This document shows, piece after piece, positions 32,301-38,545 of a stretch of 64,000 nucleotides of DNA. The stretch spans positions 2,108,001-2,172,000 of the forward strand of contig NZ_CP049143.1 in NCBI RefSeq assembly GCF_011044495.1, read 5' to 3'. A program made the translations under genes and the position numbers. Source of the stretch: Roseimicrobium sp. ORNL1. GTDB lineage: Bacteria; Verrucomicrobiota; Verrucomicrobiia; Verrucomicrobiales; Verrucomicrobiaceae. The notes under the pieces are model-generated. The model did no database searches. It saw nothing but the letters and a program-made list of their open reading frames with translations, and was not told the DNA's origin. Numbering within the stretch: position 1 is the stretch's first letter; each line of letters starts with the position of its first letter.

Positions 32301-33493
32301 TCACGGAGAAGCGCCAGCTTGAGTCGCAGTTCCTGCGTGCACAGCGCATGGAGAGCATCGGCACCCTGGCCGGCGGTATTGCCCACGACCTGAACAACAT
32401 CCTCGCGCCCATCATGATGGCGCTGAGCATCCTCAAGATGAAGCTGGGCGCTCCACGCGACAAGGAGATGCTCAAGACGCTCGAGTCGAACACCAACCGC
32501 GGTGCGGACATGGTGCAGCAGATCCTGAGCTTTGCGCGCGGGGTGGAGGGCAAGAGCATCCACCTGCGCCCGAAGAACATCGTCAAGGAAATCGAGCGCA
32601 TCGTGAAGGAGACCTTCCCGAAGAACATTGAGTTCAAGGTGGCGTATGCCGATGATCTCTGGGAGCTGAATGGCGACCCCACGCAGCTCCACCAGATGCT
32701 GCTGAACCTTTGCGTGAACGCACGCGACGCGATGCCCAACGGCGGCATGCTCAGCATCTCCCTGAGCAACACCGTCATTGATGAACGCTACGTCCGGCTC
32801 CATCCCGAAGCGAAACCCGGATCGTGCGTGGTCTTTGCGGTGAAGGACACCGGCATGGGAATCCCCCTGGACATCCGCGACCGCATTTTCGAGCCCTTCT
32901 TCACGACCAAGGAATTTGGCAAGGGCACCGGTCTGGGCCTGTCCACGACCATTGGTATCGTGAAGTCGCACCATGGGGTCATTGAGGTCGACAGCCAGCC
33001 GGGACAGGGGACAGTGTTCCGCATTTTGCTTCCGGCGAGGCCGGGAGGGCCGGAAACCAAGGAGCCTGAGAAGCAGCGGGGGAACCGGAAGGGTCACGGC
33101 GAACTGGTCCTCGTGGTGGATGACGAAAAGCCCATCCGGGACACAGGCAGCCACATCCTCGAAACGTTCGGCTACCGCGTCATGACGGCTGCCAATGGGG
33201 CGGAGGCGGTGGAAATGTTCCGGAACAGCAAGGAACGCCCCTCCATCGTTTTTACGGACATGATGATGCCCATCATGGACGGGCCAGCCATGATCCGTGA
33301 GTTGCGCAGCCTGGATTCCAGCGTCCGTTTTGTGGGAGCCAGCGGATTGAACAATGAGTTGGCGGCTGAAGCTAGAAGTTTGGGGGTGAGGCACTTCCTG
33401 CACAAACCCTACACGACGGAGGACCTCCTGATGGCCCTCGCCGACACCATCGAAGGGGTAAGCGGACCGGTGGTCGCTTCCGTTCATCATTAA
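29324..33493 (+). CDS. Giant soluble hybrid histidine kinase (PAS/GAF repeats, HisKA, HATPase, receiver)
   Basis: The product is 1389 residues from ATG 29324; a TTG at 29282 directly after the previous stop would add 14. The order is PAS-PAS-PAS-GAF-PAS-GAF-PAS-HisKA-HATPase-REC. PAS/PAC ends are seen as SVRDISRRKLAEHAL, NIRDVTLRREHEEAL, TDITNERRIEDAL, SHLDIHDLKMSEE and ITDVTEKRQLESQ. The phospho-His is in AGGIAHDLNNILAP (codon 32384). The ATPase keeps DTGMGIP and GTGLGLSTTIGI. The receiver Asp is in VFTDMMMPIMDG (codon 33257). There is no membrane helix, so it should sense cytoplasmic cues such as redox, light or ligands; no cofactor residues are assigned. Confidence 0.92.
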   Translation: MEGLITRRAGSSLSAEPARPAMGWVQGVFDCLGDAIFIHDASTGAILHANSRACELYGYSPGELCRCSVADISSNVSPYSQEDALRWMQRTFHDGMQLFEWQARARSGSLFWVEVHMSQAVLDGHVRLVVSVRDISRRKLAEHALRQSEERFRLLLGSSRDPVYCLNLQSLTYDYLSPAVEQMLGLSMNELMEGGLRLFVSRIHPDDMDAHCARLDRLVLEASDDRYKPVVEYRFLNRSMGFRWMSDSCSVVRDPSGRPTAIIGNIRDVTLRREHEEALQKAHAALLFHLESSSLALVETDANFRVKNWSPQAERIFGWRAEEVRGRLLAELDFIHPEDEALVASNIRRLQERSESRNSCVSRNLRKDGRVRICEWHNSAILDEKGELLSILSLATDITNERRIEDALRAMAQGVAGSSDEAFFQFLCLNLARILEMKFACVAMLVPERDRMARTLGFAGDGVILDNMTYSLVGTPCHKAFDGEVCYFSSGVQEQFPDDLYFKDQGVVSYIGVPLHSGDGRTIGILSAFSDRPMDQIEQFQTIFQIFAARAAAALERHLAESALRISEERYALAASASAAGVWDWDLVSGVVYYSPRFREMTGYSQDELPNTVYAWERRIHPDDLPIVRESMERHLHFKEPYRVDYRFLTKKDGYHWFSARGQAIWNADGDPCRMAGSHLDIHDLKMSEERVRRLNRLYAVASGINDVMVRVREPQRVFAATAQIAVDTGMLKMAWVALYDSASGRVAAIARSGQDQGFVKLVSEAPGLVEEGLGVCGQTLRTSQTSVYNDVEADESYVFREEAIKRGYRSCAAFPIKPAGKCVGCLVLYADEPHFFKHEELRVLNVLAENLSFAIESSEKEMARLRAVDALAENERMLSTLLSNLPGAAFRCRQDHARTLEFISEGCTELSGYEPADLIGNSKVSFARLMHPDDLPTVQGAIAEALAAGRTYEATYRIHAKDGKERWIWERGQGISSENGRVDFLEGFITDVTEKRQLESQFLRAQRMESIGTLAGGIAHDLNNILAPIMMALSILKMKLGAPRDKEMLKTLESNTNRGADMVQQILSFARGVEGKSIHLRPKNIVKEIERIVKETFPKNIEFKVAYADDLWELNGDPTQLHQMLLNLCVNARDAMPNGGMLSISLSNTVIDERYVRLHPEAKPGSCVVFAVKDTGMGIPLDIRDRIFEPFFTTKEFGKGTGLGLSTTIGIVKSHHGVIEVDSQPGQGTVFRILLPARPGGPETKEPEKQRGNRKGHGELVLVVDDEKPIRDTGSHILETFGYRVMTAANGAEAVEMFRNSKERPSIVFTDMMMPIMDGPAMIRELRSLDSSVRFVGASGLNNELAAEARSLGVRHFLHKPYTTEDLLMALADTIEGVSGPVVASVHH

Positions 33494-33650
33494 GTCGATT
33501 TAGTGGCCGGAGCTGCCATGACGGCACTTAAATTGCAATAAGACAAGCATCTAAAGTGAGGCCCTACACGGTTCATTTAACATAAGGTCCTATTTAGATG
33601 TCCCAGTGCATTTTAGTGCTTTCATAGAGCCCATAATTTCCCGGTAAGCG

Positions 33651-33679
33651 CACCAAAGCTTCGCCAACGAAGTTTGGTG
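33651..33679. terminator. Hairpin after the giant kinase gene
   Basis: CACCAAA(G)CTTCG / CGAAGTTTGGTG forms a 12-bp stem with one bulged G and the loop CCAA. It is followed on the plus strand by a T-rich stretch (tttctatgctttccttttct). It lies 158 bp after the kinase stop and 55 bp before the next start. It may instead be a leader structure of the next gene. Confidence 0.4.
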
Positions 33680-33733
33680 TTTCTATGCTTTCCTTTTCTT
33701 TAGCGCTAATTTAGTCTTGCAGGCAAACCCCTC

Positions 33734-34474
33734 ATGAACGTAGCACCGCCAGTCCCTATGCAGGTAGACGAGGATGGTGTGACCGACGGCACGATGATCG
33801 AGGCGCTTTGCGCAGATCTTCCATGCATGGCTGTAGGCGAACTTCTGGCGGAAGACGACCGCCGCCGTCTCTCGCTGGCGCAGCATCTCCACAGGGATGT
33901 GGCAGGCGGCCTGGTGGTATGCACCACGCTCAATGAGATGGCCCGTATTGGCTGCGAGCAGGGCGATGACCTTGCGACCATCAAAGAATCTCTCGCTAAA
34001 CTGGAAGGCTCCCTCAAGCAGACCATCCAGGTGGTCCGTGAGATTACCGAGGAACAGTATCCGCTGGCGCTTAAAGCCTTCGGACTGGCCTTTGCCCTGG
34101 ACAAGCTTGCCAAGAAGATGAGCGAGTCTGGAGAGGCGGAGGTCAGTGTGACCGTTGAGGGGAATGAGTTCTCCCTTCCCCTGGAGAAGCGCCTCAGCGT
34201 CTATCGCGTTCTGGAAGCCCTCGCTGGCAGATGCGTACGGAGCGGTCTTGCTTCCATGGTTTCCATCCACTGCCGTTTTTCAAGCGGCGAACTGGAATTC
34301 GTGCTACTACATGATGGTGATGCTCCGGTGGTGGCCGCAGATGCCGCCGATGCAGAACTCGCCTGGGTCAAGGCGCGCATTGCCGTCCTGCCTGCCCAGC
34401 TTTTTGTTTCCTCCGCGGATCCGGATGGTGCCAGCACCCTCCGCCTGCGCCTGCCAGTTTCAACTCAGTCTTGA
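33734..34474 (+). CDS. Sensorless NarX-like protein (HisKA_3) with degenerate ATPase
   Basis: The product is 246 residues with no membrane helix or sensor domain. A HisKA_3-like dimerisation helix is seen in DDRRRLSLAQHLHRDVAGGL (candidate phospho-His H53), followed by REITEEQYPLALKAFGLAFA, as in NarX/UhpB kinases. The ATPase part is eroded: the N box reads LEALAGRCVRSG without the Asn and the D box reads LLHDGDAPVV. It may act as a Spo0B-like phosphotransferase between the neighbouring kinases and the response regulator. Its stop overlaps the start of the LuxR-type regulator by 4 bp, so the two are translationally coupled partners. Confidence 0.75.
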   Translation: MNVAPPVPMQVDEDGVTDGTMIEALCADLPCMAVGELLAEDDRRRLSLAQHLHRDVAGGLVVCTTLNEMARIGCEQGDDLATIKESLAKLEGSLKQTIQVVREITEEQYPLALKAFGLAFALDKLAKKMSESGEAEVSVTVEGNEFSLPLEKRLSVYRVLEALAGRCVRSGLASMVSIHCRFSSGELEFVLLHDGDAPVVAADAADAELAWVKARIAVLPAQLFVSSADPDGASTLRLRLPVSTQS

Positions 34475-35166
34475 TGATGACCCCACCTGCTCAAAACTCC
34501 CCTTCAATGACTCTAAACATGAAAACAGGATCCAACTTCAACATCCTTGTGGTTGACGACCATGCTCTGGTACGTGAGGCCTTTGCCTCCATGCTGCGCA
34601 GAGAATTCCCCGACGCCAACGTCGAGGTCACCGGCTCGTGCACGGAAGCGCTCGGCGCTGCTCGTCGCAATAACTATGAAGTTGCCCTCGTGGATATCGA
34701 GCTCGGCGACCGCTCTGGCATGGAGCTGACCATGGAACTCCGCACCCTGCCGAATCCCCCGGTGGTGATCGCTGTGTCCGTGCATCAGGAGTCGACCTTT
34801 GTCTCCCGCTCCATGCAGCTTGGCGCCAAGGCCTATGTGGCCAAGGACGCTCCTTCCTCCGAACTGTTTGATGCCATCCGCTCCACGCGCGACGGCCGCT
34901 CCTACATCTCCAAGGACCTCGCGGAAAAGTATTCCCAGGATACCCGCGCGAAGAATTCCACCCCGCTCGCCCATGAGCGCCTCTCCAACCGTGAGCTGGA
35001 AGTCATGCTCCAGATCGCCCGCGGCAAGACGCCCAAGCAGGTCGCCAGCGACCTCTGCCTCAGTCCGAAGACGGTGGCCGTGCACAAGCACAACCTGTGC
35101 TGCAAGACCGGTCTCCGCACCACGGTGGACATTCTCAAGTACGCCCAGACCCACGGTCTGGTGTAA
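34471..35166 (+). CDS. NarL/FixJ-type response regulator (REC plus LuxR HTH)
   Basis: The product is 231 residues; alternative ATG codons at residues 2, 3, 13 and 17 are open. The receiver is NILVVDDHALVREAF, with D75 in VALVDIELGDRSG, Ser in VSVHQES and Lys in YVAKDAPSSEL. The LuxR_C helix-turn-helix spans about residues 165-228 (LSNRELEVMLQIARGKTPKQ, LCLSPKTVAVHKHNL). It is a DNA-binding transcription factor controlled by phosphorylation. The 4-bp overlap with the preceding pseudokinase gene marks the cognate partner. A strong terminator follows at 35230. Confidence 0.93.
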   Translation: MMMTPPAQNSPSMTLNMKTGSNFNILVVDDHALVREAFASMLRREFPDANVEVTGSCTEALGAARRNNYEVALVDIELGDRSGMELTMELRTLPNPPVVIAVSVHQESTFVSRSMQLGAKAYVAKDAPSSELFDAIRSTRDGRSYISKDLAEKYSQDTRAKNSTPLAHERLSNRELEVMLQIARGKTPKQVASDLCLSPKTVAVHKHNLCCKTGLRTTVDILKYAQTHGLV

Positions 35167-35229
35167 GAAGGGGGATCTGACGATTCTTGTAGGCCGGGTA
35201 AGTCCGACCATCTGACTACTGACTGAGTG

Positions 35230-35261
35230 AAAAAAGCCGCCGGGAGACTGGCGGCTTTTTT
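35230..35261. terminator. Strong bidirectional rho-independent terminator
   Basis: The stem AAAAAAGCCGCC / GGCGGCTTTTTT (12 bp) has the loop GGGAGACT and a T6 run on the plus strand, with A6 opposite so that the minus strand also ends in U6. It lies between the convergent response regulator and the minus-strand membrane protein gene. Confidence 0.92.
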
Positions 35262-35277
35262 GTGCTCAGAGCGGGCG

Positions 35278-35823
35278 TCAAACCTGGAACGCACCGGCAT
35301 GGGTCTGCCGAAGCAATGCCTCCACCGATTTGGCATCATCAAGGCCAAAGAAGCCGATGTCACGATATACCGATCGGCCCTTGCTTCCTTTGGAGGCCTC
35401 GCGCTCGAAGATAATTTCCCCGTGTCCGTGTTTGTCTTCACGCCGGATCACGGTTGCCAGGCGCTCACCGGTGAAGGACTGGATCGTGCGTTTCCTGTAG
35501 CGGGCTTCAATGAGCAGTGCCCTGCGATCGGTGATGACATAGATCGTACGCCGTGCCTCCCACCAAGCCCAAAAAGGCGACAAGACGATGTTGCCTGTGA
35601 AGAGCATGAACATGCCGCCCATGAAGATACCGCCCCAATTTGGCCACACGCCCATAGTCCAGAAGGTGGCGAAGGCGAAAAGGAGAATCCCTTGGAGAAA
35701 TGCGCTCAACGAAGCCTTCACCCGGCTGGCTGGCACGGGCATGGCCTGCCAGATGACTCGTTCGCCAGATGCGAGTTCGCGTTCGAGCAACTGCAGCAGG
35801 AAAGGAGGCACATGGTTGGTCAT
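35278..35823 (-). CDS. Membrane protein with bacterial PH-like domain
   Basis: The product is 181 residues from ATG 35823 (MTNHVPPFLLQLLERELASG); the frame continues upstream without family support. ELASGERVIWQAMPVP precedes two hydrophobic helices (about residues 42-61 and 66-86), then a PH-like segment YVITDRRALLIEARYRKRTI. This YVITDRR motif is the usual mark of the bPH2/YdbS-like group. The role is unknown. The shared terminator at 35230 closes the gene. Confidence 0.7.
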   Translation of the reverse strand: MTNHVPPFLLQLLERELASGERVIWQAMPVPASRVKASLSAFLQGILLFAFATFWTMGVWPNWGGIFMGGMFMLFTGNIVLSPFWAWWEARRTIYVITDRRALLIEARYRKRTIQSFTGERLATVIRREDKHGHGEIIFEREASKGSKGRSVYRDIGFFGLDDAKSVEALLRQTHAGAFQV

Positions 35824-35911
35824 CTCTGTCGGGAAATCGAAACAGAGTACATCATACGAAATGCAGCGGACGGTGCAGAAAAAAACTTGGCTTCCTTGAT
35901 GACGCAAGGGG

Positions 35912-35934
35912 AGTGCTCGCGAGGTGCGAGCACT
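35912..35934. terminator. Hairpin AGTGCTCGC / GCGAGCACT
   Basis: A perfect 9-bp stem with the loop GAGGT lies 66 bp past the stop of the minus-strand gene at 36000 and upstream of the PH-like gene. It has no U-tract. It is possibly a terminator for the two-gene unit at 36000-37216. Confidence 0.4.
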
Positions 35935-35999
35935 ATCTCACCCTTTGTTGTCTCGCACTGCTCCCTGGGGGGGGGAAGAGTGTTCTTCAGGTGTCCTCG

Positions 36000-36524
36000 T
36001 TAGGTGATCCTAAGATGAAATTGCGTGACAAGCTCGCGGATGGCTCCCTCGAGCTGCGCGTCTCCCGTCCACACGTCCACCAGATCTCCCTCCCAGAATT
36101 GTATTGTCACTGCTCCGCTGGGAAGATAAAGATACGCACTCCACCCAAACAGGATGGACAGATAGCAGTGGCCAATCGCTTCCGCTTCTTCCTGTTTGCC
36201 GAACAAGTGGCCGGGCGCATCAATCAGGTGCCTCCGATCACCGTGACCTCGTCTGAGGCCTGTGATGATTGCCATCTCATCTGGTTCGTAGAGGGGCCAG
36301 TCGGAGAATACCACGAGGGCGCCGTTGAATTCGCCGAACGTTCCAAACAGCCGCCGCACAAGGGCGGATAGGGCTCCTCTTTTTTCCGGCGTTTCGAATT
36401 GAAGGCGGAACGCCCGGTGTGCCTCCTCTTTTCGGTATGGTTCCTCAATGATTTGGTGTTGCCGGAGCCACTCGGAGCATTGGGGCTGGGTAAGGCACTG
36501 CATCTTGCGAAAGGATGTATTCAA
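36000..36524 (-). CDS. Unknown protein, second gene of a coupled pair
   Basis: The product is 174 residues from a TTG that overlaps the preceding stop (TTGA); ATG 36503 (MQCLTQPQC) is an alternative. No known family is recognised. Visible features are a polar helical N-terminus, a mixed segment FGEFNGALVVFSDWPLYEPD, and a hydrophobic beta stretch GHCYLSILFGWSAYLYLPSG followed by TIQFWEGDLVDVWTGD. No signal peptide or membrane helix is clear. The pattern of a small acidic beta protein after a larger helical one recalls immunity-type pairs, but nothing in the sequence proves it. Confidence 0.6.
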   Translation of the reverse strand: MNTSFRKMQCLTQPQCSEWLRQHQIIEEPYRKEEAHRAFRLQFETPEKRGALSALVRRLFGTFGEFNGALVVFSDWPLYEPDEMAIITGLRRGHGDRRHLIDAPGHLFGKQEEAEAIGHCYLSILFGWSAYLYLPSGAVTIQFWEGDLVDVWTGDAQLEGAIRELVTQFHLRIT

Positions 36525-37216
36525 GCCAGCAGCATCGCTCGCAACAGCAACAGTGACTCGTTTTCAGTCTGAGTTGGGAATGCGAGATCCACGAGTGCTT
36601 TCCAGCGATCATGCAGCTGGTCGAAGCCCGTGCATGTCCATAGAAACTCTCCGGTGCTATTGTTTCTAGTAGAGCGACTCTCTTCCGCGATCAAGCGATC
36701 GCACCATACCTGTATATCGGCGTCTGGCACGTGGCCCATGAGAGCGAGGAGAAGCTGGCCCAAGGTGAGGAAGGGCTTCTCGTCTTCTCCCCAAAGAACA
36801 TTGTTGGTGGAACGGTGCAGTTCACCGAATACGGGATGGAGCAAGCTCAGGAGCTCTGTGTCGCCCAAGGCGTGGGCATCATCCAGCAACGCGATGGCGG
36901 TGTAGTTGGCTGGCATCGTTTCACTGGGTCCTTCATCGCTCAAATACAGCATCACTGCGACGGCATTGGTAAAGATACGGAAACGACGAAACCGCTCGGG
37001 GGCTCTCTCTTCTTCCGCCTTTCCCCAGAGTGTGAGGTTGATGGTTTCCGTGAGCTCGAAATTCGACGAAGTGGGAGGTCTTCGACTTTTGAGGATGGAG
37101 GTGAACTCCCTCACGTATCCGGGATAGCCCGGGTCATCAGGGCAGTAGTTCGCGATGTCCTTCGGAGTTACGAAGTGCAATGCATGCGCGAAAAGCTTCC
37201 AGTCGGCAGAAGACAT
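36521..37216 (-). CDS. Unknown helical protein, first gene of a coupled pair
   Basis: The product is 231 residues from ATG 37216. No family is recognised. It is rich in helix-forming, Leu- and Glu-containing stretches (FGELHRSTNNVLWGEDEKPF, LTLGQLLLALMGHVPDAD, LLLLRAMLLA) and has no signal peptide, membrane helix or metal motif. Its TGA stop overlaps the TTG start of the 174-residue gene, so the two are co-translated. Upstream, a palindromic stretch with CTGCATATGCAG (37242-37253) lies in the 59-bp gap to apbE. Confidence 0.6.
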   Translation of the reverse strand: MSSADWKLFAHALHFVTPKDIANYCPDDPGYPGYVREFTSILKSRRPPTSSNFELTETINLTLWGKAEEERAPERFRRFRIFTNAVAVMLYLSDEGPSETMPANYTAIALLDDAHALGDTELLSLLHPVFGELHRSTNNVLWGEDEKPFLTLGQLLLALMGHVPDADIQVWCDRLIAEESRSTRNNSTGEFLWTCTGFDQLHDRWKALVDLAFPTQTENESLLLLRAMLLA

Positions 37217-37275
37217 GAGTAGTCCACCTTATTTGCTGCGTCTGCATATGCAGCAAAAACCGGAAGCATGGTTGC

Positions 37276-38118
37276 TCACGCCGCCGCCGGAAACCGTACC
37301 ATCTCGCCCTTCGATGTGACAAACACTGCGCTGGCTTTTTCTTTTGCGAGCAGTGATTGCCAGGACTGCGGTTCATCAAACAGCACCACCCAGGCGAGGG
37401 CGTCGGCTTGCACGCAGGTGTTGGCGAAGACGCTCACGCTCACGTTCGACTTCATTGGCTTGAGCGTGCGGGGGTGCAGGATGTCGCTCACCCTTTTCCA
37501 GTGATGCCGGCGATTGGCGATGCAGGCAGCGGTGGTGGAGACGGCGGGGCCGGTCACTTGCGCGTGAAGCTGCACCTGCTGCGATGCCACGGGGGTGCCG
37601 ATGGAGAGATTGGAGGGACGGGTACCGATGAAACGGATGTCGCCTCCGGCATTGATGGTGGCTCGCTGGACGTTCTGGGAGGCGAGCAGGTCGGCAGCCT
37701 TGTCCACGGCATAGCCGCGGGAGATGATGCTGAGATCCAGCGAGAGCTGGCGGCGGAAGCTCACGCGGCCATCACGGTGCAACACGATGTCGCGGAAGTT
37801 GCCCTTCAGTTCTTCCTCAGGTGCCGGAGGTGACGCGATATCGAAGATGCCCTCTGAGACACGGCTGAGGCGCACGGCTTCGCCAATGACCTCACGCGTC
37901 CACTCGTTCACCGGCAGCGGATGGAGGTGGCCGCAGGCATTGAGGCGCGAGAGTTCGCTGGAGGGGTCATGAAAGCTCATCAGCGACTGCACCCGTGCAA
38001 TCCGCCCGAAGGCAAGCTCGGCCATGGCTTCCAACTCCCGCTCGGGAAGACTGGGGTCGGACAGGGAGATTTCCACGAAGGTACCCAGCAGTGGACGGCT
38101 GCTCTTGATGAAAGACAT
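37276..38118 (-). CDS. apbE: ApbE-like FAD:protein FMN transferase, divergent
   Basis: The product is 280 residues from ATG 38118 (MSFIKSSRPLLGTFVEISLS), shorter than many ApbE proteins and without a lipobox. Family parts are RPLLGTFVEI at the start, LSLDLSIISRGYAVDKAADL, INAGGDIRF, ILHPRTLKPM and VQADALAWVVLF. The last block is ADALAT in typical members, where Asp and the Thr four residues later bind Mg2+; here the Thr is Trp. ApbE attaches FMN covalently to proteins such as NqrB/C and other flavoproteins. No target is encoded nearby, and activity is in question. Confidence 0.8.
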   Translation of the reverse strand: MSFIKSSRPLLGTFVEISLSDPSLPERELEAMAELAFGRIARVQSLMSFHDPSSELSRLNACGHLHPLPVNEWTREVIGEAVRLSRVSEGIFDIASPPAPEEELKGNFRDIVLHRDGRVSFRRQLSLDLSIISRGYAVDKAADLLASQNVQRATINAGGDIRFIGTRPSNLSIGTPVASQQVQLHAQVTGPAVSTTAACIANRRHHWKRVSDILHPRTLKPMKSNVSVSVFANTCVQADALAWVVLFDEPQSWQSLLAKEKASAVFVTSKGEMVRFPAAA

Positions 38119-38298
38119 GGCGGGGAGGGTAGGAAGGGCCGGAACGCAGGGGTTGGTTGATAGAATGTTGGCAGGGATGGCGGAATGCGCAAGAAGATAA
38201 TGAGACTCGGTCGCAATTGTAAAATGAAGAGTTGGGCGATGTTGAGGTCCGAGGGCTCTATTTCGCTGGGAATCGTGGGTGTGGTCGCGTGCGTGGGA

Positions 38299-38330
38299 TT
38301 CAACACGGAGACACAGAGACGCAGAGGAAA
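38299..38330 (+). repeat. TTCAACACGGAGACACAGAG dispersed repeat
   Basis: This copy continues ACGCAGAGG after the 20-nt core and is nearly identical to those at 6331, 7679 (inverted), 4764 (inverted) and the 3' part of 47690. It is noncoding and lies upstream of apbE. Confidence 0.7.
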
Positions 38331-38379
38331 CTTCGGAGATTGGGGCTGACGAGTGGGAGTGACGTGGCTCTGCGAGAAT

Positions 38380-38515
38380 GGAGAGCGGCCTTTCCAGGCC
38401 GCCGTGTGCCACTTGCGGGGACGCGTACAACTGGCGGTCGTCAACATGCAGCACCACCAGCCCGCTTCTGCGCACCATGCGTGAACAACCCAGCGGCCTG
38501 GAAAGGCCGCTCTCC
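38380..38515. repeat. Pair of inverted REP-like units (perfect 23-nt arms)
   Basis: The arms 38380-38402 and 38493-38515 are exact inverted copies. Each contains the self-complementary hairpin GCGGCCT TTCC AGGCCGC. The 90-nt spacer is noncoding. Lying in the 427-bp gap between apbE and the ABC-F gene, the pair has the form of a REP/BIME-type element (head-to-head palindromic units with a linker). Confidence 0.75.
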
Positions 38516-38545
38516 TTTGCGTGCGTGCTAGCTTCGCCTCGCTCC

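Noticed and set aside
19414-35166. PhcA-type LysR regulator to complete the Phc circuit
   Set aside because: No LysR helix-turn-helix protein is encoded in the island; the only DNA-binding output is the LuxR-type regulator at 34471.
36000-37216. Toxin-immunity module
   Set aside because: Only the coupled layout suggests it. No toxin domain, secretion signal or delivery gene is present, so it is left as unknown.
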